Source: Saccopteryx bilineata
Lineage: Eukaryota > Chordata > Mammalia > Chiroptera > Emballonuridae
NCBI RefSeq assembly: GCF_036850765.1
Contig: NC_089492.1
Coordinates: 200,662,276 to 200,726,275, forward strand
Direction of reading: 5' to 3'
Length of the DNA stretch: 64,000 nucleotides
Each line of letters begins with the position of its first letter. Position 1 is the stretch's first letter. Below, piece after piece: positions 44,269 to 56,330 of this stretch. The translations under genes and the position numbers were made by a program. The notes beneath the pieces were generated by a model. The model was not told the DNA's origin. It saw only the letters and a program-made list of their open reading frames with translations, and did no database searches.

Positions 44269-44637
44269 TTTCTTTTTTTTTTTCCTGAAGCTGGAAACGG
44301 GGAGGCAGTCAGACAGACTCCTGCATGCGCCCCACCGGGATCCACCCGGCACGCCCACCAGGGGGCGATGCTCTGCCCATCTGAGGCGTTGCTCTGTCTC
44401 GACCAGAGCCACTCTAGCGCCTGGGGCAGAGGCCAAGGAGCCATCCCCAGTGCCTGGGCCATCTTTTGCTCCAGTAGAGCCTCGGCTACGGGAGGGGAAG
44501 AGAGAGACAGAGAGGAAGGAGAGGGGGAGGGGTGGGGAAGCAGATGGGCGCCTCTCCTGTGTGCTCTGGCCGGAAATTGAACCCGGGACTTCCACACGCC
44601 AGGCTGACGCTCTACCACCGAGCCAACCGGCCAGGGC
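44269..44637 (-). mobile_element. Type A SINE in L1 ORF2
   Basis: Full-length copy with the TSD CCATCTTGAATTTTTT at 44253-44268 and 44638-44653. Confidence 0.95.
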
Positions 44638-44935
44638 CCATCTTGAATTTTTTGAAACAGCTTGAGGATAGGTGTTAGTTCGTCTTTGAATATTTGGTAA
44701 AATTTGCCTGTGAAGTCATCTGGCCCAGGGCTTTGGTTTTTTGGGAGTTTTTTGATAACTGTTTTGATCTCATTTGTTGTAATCGGTCTATTTAGGTTTT
44801 CTGATTCTTCCAGATTGATTTTTAAAGATTACATTTTTCAAGGAATTTGTCCATTTCCTCTAGGTTGTCTAATTTTTGGCAAACAGTTCTTCATAGTATT
44901 TTCTTACAATCCTTTGTATTTCTAAAGCTTAGTCT

Positions 44936-45149
44936 TTTTTTTTAAATTTTATTTTTATTTTATTTATTCATTTTAGAAAGGAGGGAGAGAAGGAGAGAGA
45001 GAGGAGAGAGATAGAGAGAGAAGGGGGGGAGGAGCAGGAAGCCTCAACTCCCATATGTGCCTTGACCAGGCAAGCCCAGGGTTTCGAACCGGTGACCTCA
45101 GCATTTCCAGGTTGATGCTTTATCCACTGCGCCACCACAGCTCAGGCAA
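44936..45149 (-). mobile_element. Type C SINE in L1
   Basis: GGGGGGAGGAGCAGGAAGC body and the head complement CGCCACCACAGCTCAGGC. The L1 phrase CCTTTGTATTTCT is repeated on both sides. Confidence 0.9.
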
Positions 45150-46529
45150 CCCTTTGTATTTCTGCAGTGTCCGTTGTTACTTGTTTATCCTCATTTCTAA
45201 TTTTATTTATTTGAGTCCTTTCTGTTTTTTTCTTGGTGAGTCTGGCTAAAGGTTCATTGATCTTGTTTATTTTTTCAAAGAAGCAGCTCTTGGTTTCATT
45301 GATCCTCTGTATTTTTTTTTTAATCTCTATGTCATTTATTTCTTCTCTGATTTTTATTATTTCCTTCCTTCTACTTCCTCTCGGATTTACTTGCTGTTCT
45401 TTTTCTAGTTATTTTAGTTGCAGGATTAAGTTGTTCTTTTTTTTTTTTTTTGAGCTTTTTCTTGCTTCTTAAGATATGCTGTAATGCTATGAACTTCCTT
45501 CTCAGGACTGCTTTTGCTGTGTCCCAGATTTTGAGTTGTATGCTCAATTTCATTTGTTTCAAGGAAATTTTTTATTTTTTCTTTGATCTCATTGTTGACC
45601 CAGTTAATAACATGCTGTTTTGTTTCCAAGTGTTTGAGTGTTTTTCAGTTTTCTTATTATAGTTGATTTCTAGTTTCATGCCATTGTGGTCAGAGAAGAT
45701 GCTTGATATGGTTTCATTCTTCTTAAATTTGTTGAGACTCGTTTTATGTCCTAATATGTGGTCTATCCTAGAGAATGTACCATAAGCACTTGAAAAGAAT
45801 GTATATTCTGCTGCTTTAGGGTGGAAGGTTCTGAAGATATCTATTAAATCCAGTTGATCTAGTATACCCCTTAATTCTGTTGTTTCTTTGTTAATTTTCT
45901 TTCTTGAGGATCTATCCATTGATGTTAGTGGGGTATTGAAATCCCCTGCTATTCTAGTATTTATAGCTGTTGATCTCTCCCTTTATGTCCATCAAAATCT
46001 GATTTATATATATATTTAGGTGCTCCTATATTAGGTGCATATATATTTATAATGATTATCTCTTCCTATGTGGTTGCTCCCTTTATCATTATGTAGTGAC
46101 CTTCTTTATCCCTCACTAGAGTCTGTTTTAAAGTCTATTTTGTCAGATATAAGTATTGCTACCCCAGCTTTTTCTTTATTTTCATTTGCATGAAATATTT
46201 TTTTTCCATCCTTTTACTTTTAGTCTATGTATATCCTTTGTTTTGAGGTGTGTCTCCTGTAGACAGTATATATACGGGTCCTATTTTCTTATTCACACAG
46301 CTACCCTATGTCTTTTGATTGGAGCATTTAATCCATTTATATTTAAGGTTATTATTGATATATAGTTGTATATTGCCATTTTGTTCTTTAAAGTTATATT
46401 CCTTTTTTATATTCTTTTTCCCTTTTGTTCTGTTTACAGCAGGCCCCTTAACATTTCTTGCAGCATTGGTTTGGATGTAATGAATTCCTTGAGTTGTTTT
46501 TTTTTTTTGGTCTGGGAAGCTTTTTAATT

Positions 46530-47313
46530 TTAAATGCTAGCTGTGCTAGATAAAGAAGTCTTGATTGTAAGCTCTTGTTCTGCATTACTTTGAATATGTC
46601 TTGCCATTCCCTCTGGCCGCAGTGTTTCTGTTAAGAAGTCAGATGTCATCCTTATGGGGGCTCTTTTGTAGGTGATAGCCTTTTTTTCTCTAGCAGCTTT
46701 TAATATTTTCTCTTTATCTCTTAGCTTTGGTATTTTGAGTATAATGTGTCTTGGTGTAGATTTCTTTGGGTTTCTCTTTAATGGAATTCTCTGTGCTTCT
46801 TGAACTTGTGTGACTTTTTCCTGCATCTATTTAGGGAAGTTTTTAGCTATGATTTCATTGAACAAGGTCTCTAACCCTTGTTCTTTCTCTTCTTCTTCAG
46901 AAACCCTTATAATGTGGATGTTGTTTCTCTTTAGGTTGTCACAGAGCTCTCAGAGTTTCCTCAGATTTTGTCAGTCTCTTTTCTTTTTGCTGCTCCACTT
47001 CTGTGCTTTCACTTATCTTGTCCTCTAAGTCACTGATTTGATCCTGTGCTTTATCTAGCCTGCTTTTAATTTCTTCCCATGTAGTCTTCATTTCTGATAT
47101 TGTGTTTGTCATTTCTGTCTGGTTCTTCTTTATGATTTCCATGTCCTTTTTGATGCTTTCAATTTCTTTACTGACGTGTTCATTAAGTCTATCCATTGTA
47201 GCTTTGAGATCTTTAAGCATCCTAAAAATCATTATTTTATACTCTGCATCCGGTAATTTGATTACTTCCGATTTGTCCAAGACTTTATCAGAGGATTTAT
47301 CTTGTTGAAGCAA
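46530..47313 (-). pseudogene. L1 ORF1 fragments
   Basis: 46939-47313 encodes a heptad-rich coiled coil (DRLNEHVSKEIESIKKDMEI and LDKAQDQISDLEDKISE). 46530-46826 encodes the nucleic-acid-binding C-terminal part (PRHIILKIPKLRDKEKILKA, REKKAITYKRAPIRM). A frameshifted stretch separates them. ORF1 protein is the L1 RNA chaperone. Confidence 0.88.
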
Positions 47314-47330
47314 ATGACTTATGGTCTGAG

Positions 47331-48904
47331 AGAGCGGTCAGTTTTCAGAAGAATGCCATTGGCATTTTGATGAGATTGCATTGCATCTATAGATTGCTTT
47401 GGGTAGTATCATTATTTTAACAATAAAAATCTTTCCAATTCATGAGAACAGTATATCATTCCATTTATTTGTGTCCTATTCAATTTATTATAGCTTTCCA
47501 GGTACAGATCTTTCACCTGCTAGGTTAAATTTATTTCTATTTTGCTTTTTTGGATGCAATTATAAATGGGATTGTTTACTTACTTTTTTCTTCTGATCAT
47601 TTGTTATAAGTGCACAGAACCAGAACAAATAATTCTAAAATGTATATGGAACCACAGAAGACCCCTAATAGCCTCAGAAATCTTGACAAAGAAGAACAAG
47701 AGTTGGCGGTATCACACTACCTGATAGCAATCAGACTATACTACGATGCCATAGTAATCAAAATGGCATGGCACAAGCCTAAAGGAGACACACAGGTCAG
47801 TGGAACAGAATAGAGAGTCCAGAAATAAACTCATGCCTATATGGTCAGTCAATCTCTGATAAAGGAGGCAAGAGTATATAATGGGATGAAGACAGTCTAT
47901 CCAGTAAATGGTGCTGGGAATATTGGACTGGTATGTGCAAAAAAAAAAAAAAAAGAAAAGAAACTAGACCACTTACTTATACCATATTCAAGAATAAACT
48001 CAAAATGGATTAAAAACTTAAATGTAATGCATGAAACTGTTAAACTCCAAGAAGAAAACATAAGCAGTTAACGCTGACACTGCTCTTATTTACATTTTTG
48101 TTGATATATCTCCTCAGGCAAGGGAAACAAAAGAAAAAATGTGGACACATGAACTACATCAAACTAAAAAGTTTTTGCACAGCAAAGGAAACAACAAAAT
48201 GAAAAGACAGCCTAACCATATGAGAAACCATATGGAGGTTTCCTAATAAGTTAAAAATAGAACTGTCTACATTTCCACTTATGGGTATTTATCCAAAGAA
48301 GTCCAAAACACTAATTTGAAAATACAGATGCATCTCTTTGTTCATTGCAGCATTATTTACAATAGCCAAGATAAGGAAGCAGTCTAAGTGCCCAACAGTA
48401 GACGATTGGATAAAAAGGAGTGGCACATAAATATTATGGAATATTACTTGTCCATAAAAAATTAAAGCTTACAATTTGCAAAAACCTAGGACCTAGAGGC
48501 TATTATGCTAAGGTAAATAAGTCAGACAGATGGATAAATACCATATTATTTTATATATATATATATGTCATGCAAGGAACAATATAAACGAATAAACAAA
48601 ACAGAAATAAACTCAGATACAGAGAAAAACTGATGACTGCCAGATGAGAGTGAGGTCAAGATTGGTTGAAAAATGTGAAGGGTGTAAGATATACAATCGG
48701 TTGTTACAGAATAGATACGGGGATGTAAAAGTACAGCACAGGGAATATAGTAAATAATATTATAATAACTGTGTATGGTGCCAAGTGGATACTAGATTTA
48801 TTGGGGTATTACTTATGAAATTATATAAATGTCTATCCACTAGGCTGTATACCTGAAACAAATATAAACTAGTATTGAATGTCAACTGTAATTGGAGAAA
48901 AAGA
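47331..48904 (+). mobile_element. 5'-inverted L1 insertion (twin-priming form)
   Basis: 47331-47611 is L1 ORF2 in minus orientation. Directly after it, from CACAGAACCAGAACAAATAA (47611), ORF2 continues in plus orientation through a 3' UTR to an A-rich end at about 48904. In the L1 sense strand the inverted segment ends just where the plus segment begins, so no sequence appears lost at the joint. Confidence 0.7.
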
Positions 48905-49109
48905 AAGTGAGTTCTTGTAGGCAACATGTAGATCTTTTCTAATTTATTCTGCCACTGTCTTCTTAGTGGAGCATTTACATTTACATTTAAAGTAATTATT
49001 GATAGGTATGTATTTATTGCCATTTTGTTAATTAGTTTTTGTTGTTCTTCACTTGATCTCTTTTTTTTTTTTTTTACTTGATCTCTTTTGATTTGCTGTT
49101 TTTTGTTTG

Positions 49110-49446
49110 TTTTGTTTGTTTTTTTAAGTGAGAGGAGGGGAGACAGACAGGCTCCTACATGTGCCCCAACCAGGATCCACCTGGCAGCCCCCATCTGGGG
49201 CCAATGCTCGAATCAACTGAGCTACCCACAGTGCCTGAACCCAATGCTCAGATAAACCAAGCTGTCTAACTGCCTGGGGTTGATGCTCAAACTATTTGAA
49301 CCACTGGCTGTGGAAGGAAAAGAGAGAGAGTGGAGAGGGAGATGGGGAGAGAAGCAGATGGTCACTTCTCTTGTGTGCCCTGACCAGGAATCCAACCCAG
49401 GACATCCATATGCCAGTCTATACATTGAGCCAATCAGCCAGGGCTT
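49110..49446 (-). mobile_element. Old type A SINE
   Basis: AGGAGGGGAGACAGACAGGC start and the head complement TTGAGCCAATCAGCCAGGGC, with rearranged middle motifs. Diverged. Confidence 0.8.
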
Positions 49447-49737
49447 TTTTAGTGTTTTGAATGGGTTCCTTTCTTTTTATTTTTTGTTTATTTTTTAATG
49501 TATTTGGTTTATGGTTACCATGAGGTTTATATATATATCTGTCTATATCTATGACAGTCTGTTTTTAGCTGAGAGGATTTTAGTTGAAACACATTCTAAT
49601 TGCATGATAAGTCATTTTTGCTTTCCCTGCTACTCCTTTTGATGTTGTGTTTTATATCTTTTTGTTTTGTGTACCTGACTTTTTTTGTAGCTGTAGTTAA
49701 TTTTGCTACTTTGGTCTTTTGACCTTCATGTTAGCTT

Positions 49738-49967
49738 TTTTTTTTTTTTAATTTTTAAAATTTAAAAAAATTTTTTATTTATTCATTTTTAGAGAGGAGA
49801 GAGAGAGGGCGAGAGAGAGACGGAGAGAGAAAGAGAGAGAGAAGGGGGGAGGAGCAGGAAGCATCAACTCCCATATGTGCCTTGACAAGGCAAGCCCAGG
49901 ATTTCGAACCAGCGACCTCTGCATTTCCAGGTCGACGCTTTATCCTCTGCGCCACCACAGGTCAGGC
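49738..49967 (-). mobile_element. Type C SINE
   Basis: AGAAGGGGGGAGGAGCAGGA body and the head complement CGCCACCACAGGTCAGGCC. The flank ATGTTAGCTTTT is repeated at about 49728 and 49968. Confidence 0.92.
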
Positions 49968-50369
49968 CATGTTAGCTTTTGAAGTAGTTGCTTCACTGTG
50001 TTATATTTTCCTTTACCACTGATATTTTTTCTTTCATCTATTTTCTTATTTATGGTTTTTTGTTTTGTGCACAAATAAGACTTTAATATTTCTTGTAATG
50101 CTTGTTTAATGATGGTGAATTCTTGGTTTTTGCTTTTCTGAGAAACTATTTCTCTCTTTCAATTTTGAATGATAACCTTGTCAGATACTGTGTTCTAGGT
50201 TGTAGGTTCTTTTCTTTTAGGTCTTTAAGTATTTCCTGCCACTCCTTCTGACCTGTCAAGTTTCTTCTGAGAAATTAGCCCATAACCTGATGTGGTTTTC
50301 CTTGTGTGCGACTTGCTTTTTTCTTGCTGCTTTCAAAATTATCACCATGTCTTTAACCTTTGCCATTTT

Positions 50370-50762
50370 TTTTTTTTTGTATTTTTCTGAAGCTGGAAAC
50401 GGGGAGAGACAGTCAGTCAGACTCCCGCATGCGCCCGACCGGGATCCACCCGGCACGCCCACCAGGGGCGATGCTCTGCCCACCAGGGGGCGATGCTCTG
50501 CCCCTCCGGGGCGTCGCTCTGTTGCGACCAGAGCCACTCTAGCGCCTGGGGCAGAGGCCAAGGAGCCATCCCCAGCGCCTGGGCCATCTTTGCTCCAATG
50601 GAGCCTTGGCTGTGGGAGGGGAAGAGAGAGACAGAGAGGAAGGAGAGGGGGAGGGGTAGAGAAGCAAATAGGTGCTTCTCCTGTTTGCCCTGGCCGGGAA
50701 TCGAACCCAGGACTTCTGCACGCCAGGCCGACGCTCTACCACTGAGCCAACCGGCCAGGGCC
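50370..50762 (-). mobile_element. Type A SINE, first of a same-site pair
   Basis: Full length, with flanks AACCTTTGCCATTTT at 50355-50369 and 50763-50777. Confidence 0.95.
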
Positions 50763-50777
50763 AACCTTTGCCATTTT

Positions 50778-51154
50778 TTTTTAATTTTTTTTTTTTAATT
50801 TTTCTGAAGCTGGAAATGGGGTGGCAGTCAGACAGACTCCCGCATGCACCCGACTGGGATCCACCCGGCATGCCCACCAGGGGGCAATGCTTTGCCCCTC
50901 TGGGGCTTCGCTCTGTTGCGTCCAGAGCCATTCTAGCACCTGAGGCAGAGGCCACAGAGCCATCCCCAGCGCCCGGGCCATCCTTGCTCCAGTGGAGCCT
51001 CGGCTGCGGGAGGGGAAGAGAGAGAGAGGAAGGAGAGGGGGAGGGGTGGAGAAGCAGATGGGCACCTCTCCTGTGTGCCCTGGCCGGGAATTGAACCCGG
51101 GACACCTGCACACCAGGCCGACGCTCTACCGCTGAGCCAACCGGCCAGGGCCAG
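50778..51154 (-). mobile_element. Type A SINE, second of a same-site pair
   Basis: Full length, slightly different subtype (GGGGCTTCGCTCTG). The same 15-bp target follows at 51155-51169, so the target is present three times around two SINEs. Confidence 0.95.
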
Positions 51155-51392
51155 AACCTTTGCCATTTTAATTACAGTGTGTTTCAGCATGGCCTCTTTG
51201 GGTTCATCTTGTTTGGGACTTTGTGTGTCCTGGACCCGGATGTCTGTTTACTTCTTCCCCCAATTAGGAAAATTATTATCCATTATTTCTTCAAATATAC
51301 TTTCTTCCCATTTCTCTCTCTCTCCTGGAATCAGTATAATGTGAATGTTATTCAAGAGTGCTTGAAGTTATCCTAAAGATACCCTATTCTCA

Positions 51393-51619
51393 GGCCTGAC
51401 CTGTGGTGGCACAGTGGATAAAGCGTCGACCTGGAAATGCTGAGGTCGCCGCTTTGAAACCCTGGGCTTACCTGGTCAAGGCACATATGGGAGTTGATGC
51501 TTCCAGCTCCTCCCCCCTTCTCTCTCTCTGTCTCTCTTCTCTCTCTCTCTCTGTCTCTCCCTCTCCTCTCTAAAAAAATTAATAAATTAAAAAAAGAAAA
51601 TATTAAAAAAAAAGAAAAA
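51393..51619 (+). mobile_element. Type C SINE
   Basis: GGCCTGACCTGTGGTGGCAC head, CTTACCTGGTCAAGGCACAT body and an A-rich tail with AATTAATAAATT. The flanks AGATACCCTATT and AGATACCTTATT form the TSD. Confidence 0.92.
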
Positions 51620-52785
51620 AGATACCTTATTTTATCCTTAATTTTTGAAATTCTTTCATTTTGCTCTTCTGACTTGTTGATTTCCACTATGTTATCTTCT
51701 AGGTAGCTAATCCCTTCTGTGTTAACTAATATACTATTTGTTCTAATGAAATCTCTATTTCAGTTATATAGTCTTCATCTCTGAATGGTTCTTTCTTACA
51801 TTTTCTACCTCTTTGTTAAAGTGCTCCCTGAAATTCTCTACTGTACTCTCACGTTTGTTGAGCATCCTTACGACCCCTTTTGAATTGTTTATCAGGCAAA
51901 TTACTTACCTTTGTTTCATTTTTTTTTTCCTTGTTCCTTCATTTGGAGCATATTCTTCTGTCTCCTATTTTGTTTGACTTTCTGTGTTTGTTACTATGAG
52001 TTAGCTAAGATAGCTATCTCTCCCATTCCTGAAAAAGTGGCCTCTGTGTGGTTTTGGTTGGTCACGAGTAGTTGGGGGTGGGTGTTTTTGATGCCCAGTG
52101 TATCATCTGGTCTGAAGGTGTGGGTTCCAGTGGGGCCTTTGGTGTGTGTGCGCTTGATTGCCCTGGTGGGTCTGCTGTGTGCCTAGCATGTCCTGTTGCT
52201 TTAATTGTTGCCTGAGCTGGGTAGTGAGCTGAGTGTGTACGTCACACTACTCTTAGGTCCGTACTTTCTCCAGATGGGGCAGTCCTGTATGCGTGCACTG
52301 TTGCCCTTTGTTGGTGCTGTGCCCTCTCTAGGCTGGGGAGCCCTGCCTGTGTGCAGTCCAGAGGGTGGGCTCTGAAGCCCCCTCTCATACCCCCTGATCA
52401 GTCCCCAAGAAGAAGAGCCCCTGTGTGCACAATGTGGTGCCCTCCAGTTCCTGCTTTATCTACCTCCAAGAGGGGTGACTGGGAATGCACTGTAGCAGCC
52501 CTGCAGGTTGGCCAGAGAACCTGGCTAGTGCTCCCATGCCTGAATGTGTGCAGAGGACATGAAGAGCGGTGCTTCCCAGTTTGTCCTGCCCTGGAGATGC
52601 CCTCAGCTCCTGGGGAGCTCCCGTGGCTTCCCAGCCTTCTCCGTGTCTCTCGTTTGTTGTCCAGAAGCTGTTCAGTTGGTGCTCAGCTATCTTTCAAGAG
52701 GAACTGCACTACATAGAAGATGTGTTCTTGGGAGGAGGTGAGCTCAGCACCTTCCTATACCACCATCTTGGACCCACCTCTATAT

Positions 52786-53870
52786 TAGCTGATTTTTGAA
52801 CCACAGTTCAATTTTCTTATTATCACTATTCCTTACCATTTTCTGTGACTTATTAGGGCTCTGTTGTTCTAAATAGCCTTCCTACCTACCCTTAATCCTA
52901 GATCCTTTGGATAGAATGCTTTGAAATGTTATACTGCAAAGACATTCAAAAAGTTTCACTGTGTTACCCTTGCACAATTAATGAAGAGCTCACTGGCTAA
53001 CTTCCATGCAGAAAAAATACCCTGAGACCTCTCTGCATTATCTAGATTTAAACTTCTACTCAATAGGAAAAAAGGAAAATCTGAAGTTATTGAACCATTT
53101 GTGATAGCATGATAGGTTTACTACATTTTACTGCTGTCCTGAGTCTGTGGGACCATTTCTTGAGATTGTGTTTTACCGTGTAGCTGTGTTAATGACAGCA
53201 ACATTGTTCCCAGCATTGTCATACAGATACGATGTTCTTTACATACAGTACTCATACTTTACAAGCAGTGTAGTTCTCACAGTAACTCTCCTGAGGCTGA
53301 TGTGTTGGTCTCACTTTGTAGAAGAGGAAATAAAAGCTCAGAGAAATTAATTGCTTAGAGCTGCCAACAGACCGTATGATAAAGCTGGGATTGAATGCAG
53401 GCTTGCAGGACTTAACCCCATCCTGCCTTTTCAGGAGCCCTTTCAAGTCTTGTCCGTATCTCCCCTATAGCCTGGGCGGTTCACCTTACACGCAGGTCTC
53501 AAACTTTATGGCCTCTCTTTACATTCTTAAAAATTACTGAGAGCTCCAGAGAGCTTCTGTCCTCCCAGGTTATATCTGTCTATATGTAACTCATATTAAT
53601 AATTAAAACAAATTTTAAAAAGACTCATTATCAATTAATTAAAAAAGACCAGTGGGCCCATTGCTTGATAACATAAACAACGTAGTTTCATGAAGAATAA
53701 CTATATTTTCCAATAGAAAAAAAATTAATGAAACAAATGGCATTGTTTTACATTTTTGCAAATCAGTTTGATTTCTGGCTTAGTAGACAGCTGTGGTTTG
53801 TATCTGCTTCTGCATTTAATATGCTGCATTGTTGTTTTGGTTAAAAGATATGAAGAAGAAAATCCCATTT
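52786..53870 (+). other. EIF2AK3: Intron 2 DNA with an MIR
   Basis: About 53270-53420 is a MIR in reverse orientation (GTAGAAGAGGAAATAAAAGC...AAAGCTGGGATTGAATGCAG). The remainder has no recognised feature. Confidence 0.55.
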
Positions 53871-54190
53871 CTGGTCAGGGCACATAGGAGAAGCGCCCAT
53901 CTGCTTTTCTGCCCTTCCCTCTCTCCTTTCTCTCTATTTCTCTCTTCCCCTCCTGCAGCCAAGGCTCCATTGGAGCAAAGTTGGCCCTGTGCTGAGGATG
54001 GCTCCATGGCCTCTGCCTCAGGCGCTAGAATGGCTCTAGTTGCAACAGAGCAATGCCCCAGATGGGCAGAGCATCGCCCCCTGGTGGGCATGCTGGGTGG
54101 ATCCCAGTCAGGCGCATGTGGGAGTCTTTCTGATTGCCTCCCAGCTTCTAACTTCAGAAAAATAGAAAAGAAAAAAAAAAGAAAAGAAAA
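53871..54190 (+). mobile_element. 5'-truncated type A SINE
   Basis: Begins inside the element (GGTCAGGGCACATAGGAGAA) and lacks the tRNA-like head with the pol III boxes. Body complete to an A-rich tail; flanks AGAAAATCC and GAAAATCCAG are similar. Confidence 0.88.
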
Positions 54191-54606
54191 TCCAGAAACA
54201 TAGGTATATAGTTGGAAATGGGAGTAGTATTAAAGTATCCTTTTCAGTTGATTTTGGCCTTTTTTTTTTTGATACTCTTATCAAAATAGTGAAAGTTTCC
54301 TAAAAATTAGTTGTACTGTGGACTCTGAAACCTTAGTAATGAACATTTTGTATTGTGTTAACATCTGTCTTGCCTCTTACTCTTGCATGCTTTTCTACAA
54401 TCATTTAGAAAAATATTGATTTACTGTGTTACAAAGATCTTTTTAATGTTAACATATTTTCTCACAGAATATTTTAAAAATCAAATTTTTTACTCTCACT
54501 ACTGATCTCATCAGAAAAATCTTTAAGGACTGGGAAACTGTCAAGCTCACATTAGTAGATACAGGTTTTCCAAAATTGTAGTTTTTGTTAAAACTTAAAT
54601 TTTATC

Positions 54607-54961
54607 GCCTGATCAGGCAGTGGCACAGTGGATAGAGCGTTGGACTGGGATGCTGAGGACCCAGGTTCAAGACCCTGAGGTCGCCAGCTTGAGCACGGGC
54701 TTATCTGGTTTGAGCAAAAGCTCACCAGCTTGGACCCAAGGTCGCTGGCTCGAGCGAGTGGTTACTTGGTCTGCTGAAGGCCCGCGGTCAAGGCACATAT
54801 GAGAAGGCAATCAATGAACAATTAAGGTGTCACAATGCTCAAAGAAAAACTAATGATTGATGCTTCTCATCTCTCCGTTCCTGTCTGTCTGTCCCTGTCT
54901 ATCCCTCTCTCTGACTCTCTCTCTGTCTCTATAAAAAAAGAAAAAAACAAAAAACAAAAAA
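54607..54961 (+). mobile_element. Type B SINE
   Basis: Full length from CCTGATCAGGCAGTGGCACA to an A-rich tail. The flanks AAATTTTATCGCC and GAATTTTATCAC form an imperfect TSD. Confidence 0.9.
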
Positions 54962-55121
54962 ACCTTGAATTTTATCACAAATGTTTTCTTTGAAATGATT
55001 CACTTTGTTTTTGAGAAAATGCAAAACAGTTAAATCTCATAACCGTAGTTTTTCTGTCAATTTTTCAAGTGAAAACTGAACTCTGTGAACAAAGTTGCTA
55101 GTCCAGCTCAAAAGTCAGTCA

Positions 55122-55305
55122 CCCCTGGCTGAATAGCTCCATTGGTTCGAGTATCAGCCCAAAGCTCAGAGGTTGCCAGTTTGATCCCCAGTCAAAGCAC
55201 ATATGGGAACAGATTGATGTTCCTGTCTCTCTCTCTCTCTTAGCCTCCCTACCCTCCTTCCTCTCTGGCTAAAATCAATAAATAAAAATTAAAAGAAAAA
55301 ATAAA
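55122..55305 (+). mobile_element. Type D SINE
   Basis: CCCTGGCTGAATAGCTCCAT head, box-B-like region GGTTGCCAGTTTGATCC, CT-rich body and AATCAATAAATAAA tail. The flank AAAAGTCA is repeated. Confidence 0.85.
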
Positions 55306-55456
55306 AGTCACACGAGTGATTTCCTCAGGATGTGCTTATTGTGGCACAGTGCTTGATGCAGACTCCTAGTCAGTTGTGTAGGATAGTAAAATATATGTAT
55401 TTTGGTCACAGCTTAATGCAGTTATTCATTTTTTATTGCTTCTTCAGAACATTCTT

Positions 55457-55808
55457 TATTTTTTTCCTTTCCTCTTTTCTCTCTTCTTTTTACTGAGACA
55501 GAGCGAGAGTCAGAGAGAGGGACAGATAGGGACAGACAGACAGGAACGCAGAGAGATGAGAAGCACCAATTCTTTGTTGCAGCTCCTTAGTTGTTCATTG
55601 ATTGCTTTCTCATATGTGCCTTGACCAGGAGGCTACAGCAGACCGAGTGACCCCTTGCTCAAGCCAGCGACCTTGGAGGGTCCAAGCTGGTGAGCTTTGG
55701 CTCAAACCAGGTGAGCCTGTGCTCAAGCTGGCGATCTCGGGGTCTTGAACCTGAGTCCTCCACATCCCAGTCCGACACTCTATCCACTGCACCACCGCCC
55801 GGCCAGGC
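55457..55808 (-). mobile_element. Type B SINE
   Basis: Tail at left, full body, and the head complement CACCGCCCGGCCAGGC. The flank CAGAACATTCTT is repeated at 55445-55456 and 55809-55820. Confidence 0.92.
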
Positions 55809-55915
55809 CAGAACATTCTTGAATGAAACTACTTTTTTGTCTCTTTTTTGCTGTGAGTGTATGTCAGTGAAGGATACAAGGATGGGCTTGATTTGGGCTA
55901 AGGCACCAGCAGGTT

Positions 55916-56292
55916 TTTTTTTTTTTTTCTGAAGCTGGAAATGGGGAGAGACAGTCAGACAGACTCCCGCATGCGACCGGGATCCACCCGGCACGCCCAC
56001 CATGGGGCGACGCTCTCCCCACCAGGGGGTGATAATCTGCCCATCCTGGGCGTCGCCATGTTGCGACCAGAGCCACTCTAGCGCCTGAGGCAGAGGCCAC
56101 AGAGCCATCCCCAGCGCCCGGGCCATCTTTGCTCCAATGGAGCCTTGGCTGCAGGAGGGGAAGAGAGAGACAGAGAGGAAAGCGCGTCGGAGGGGTGGAG
56201 AAGCAAATGGGCGCTTCTCCTGTGTGCCCTGGGCGGGAATCGAACCCGGGTCCTCCGCACGCTAGGCCGACGCTCTACCGCTGAGCCAACCG

Positions 56293-56330
<38 letters not shown>

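Larger units (their letters stand above)
41704..47330 (-). mobile_element. Younger L1, minus strand, 5'-truncated in ORF1
   Basis: About 5 kb of L1 without its SINEs. 3' end in a T-rich tail near 41704-41724; ORF2 blocks run leftward from about 46100; ORF1 lies at 46530-47313. Frames are broken by many indels, so it cannot be active. A type A SINE (44269-44637) and a type C SINE (44936-45149) lie inside. Better preserved than the neighbouring L1 copies. Confidence 0.9.
48905..52785 (-). mobile_element. L1 5' part with intact 5' end, minus strand
   Basis: 48905-49060 matches the ORF2-start region, 50040-52000 ORF1-like sequence, and 52000-52785 a GC-richer 5' UTR. The far end, read on the minus strand, is GTCCAAGATGGTGGTATAGG, a typical L1 start. 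ORF1 is too decayed to read. It contains at least five SINEs. Confidence 0.75.

Noticed and set aside
50539..51111. 190-codon minus-strand frame
   Set aside because: It spans two type A SINEs; the translated body recurs in many other SINE copies of this window.
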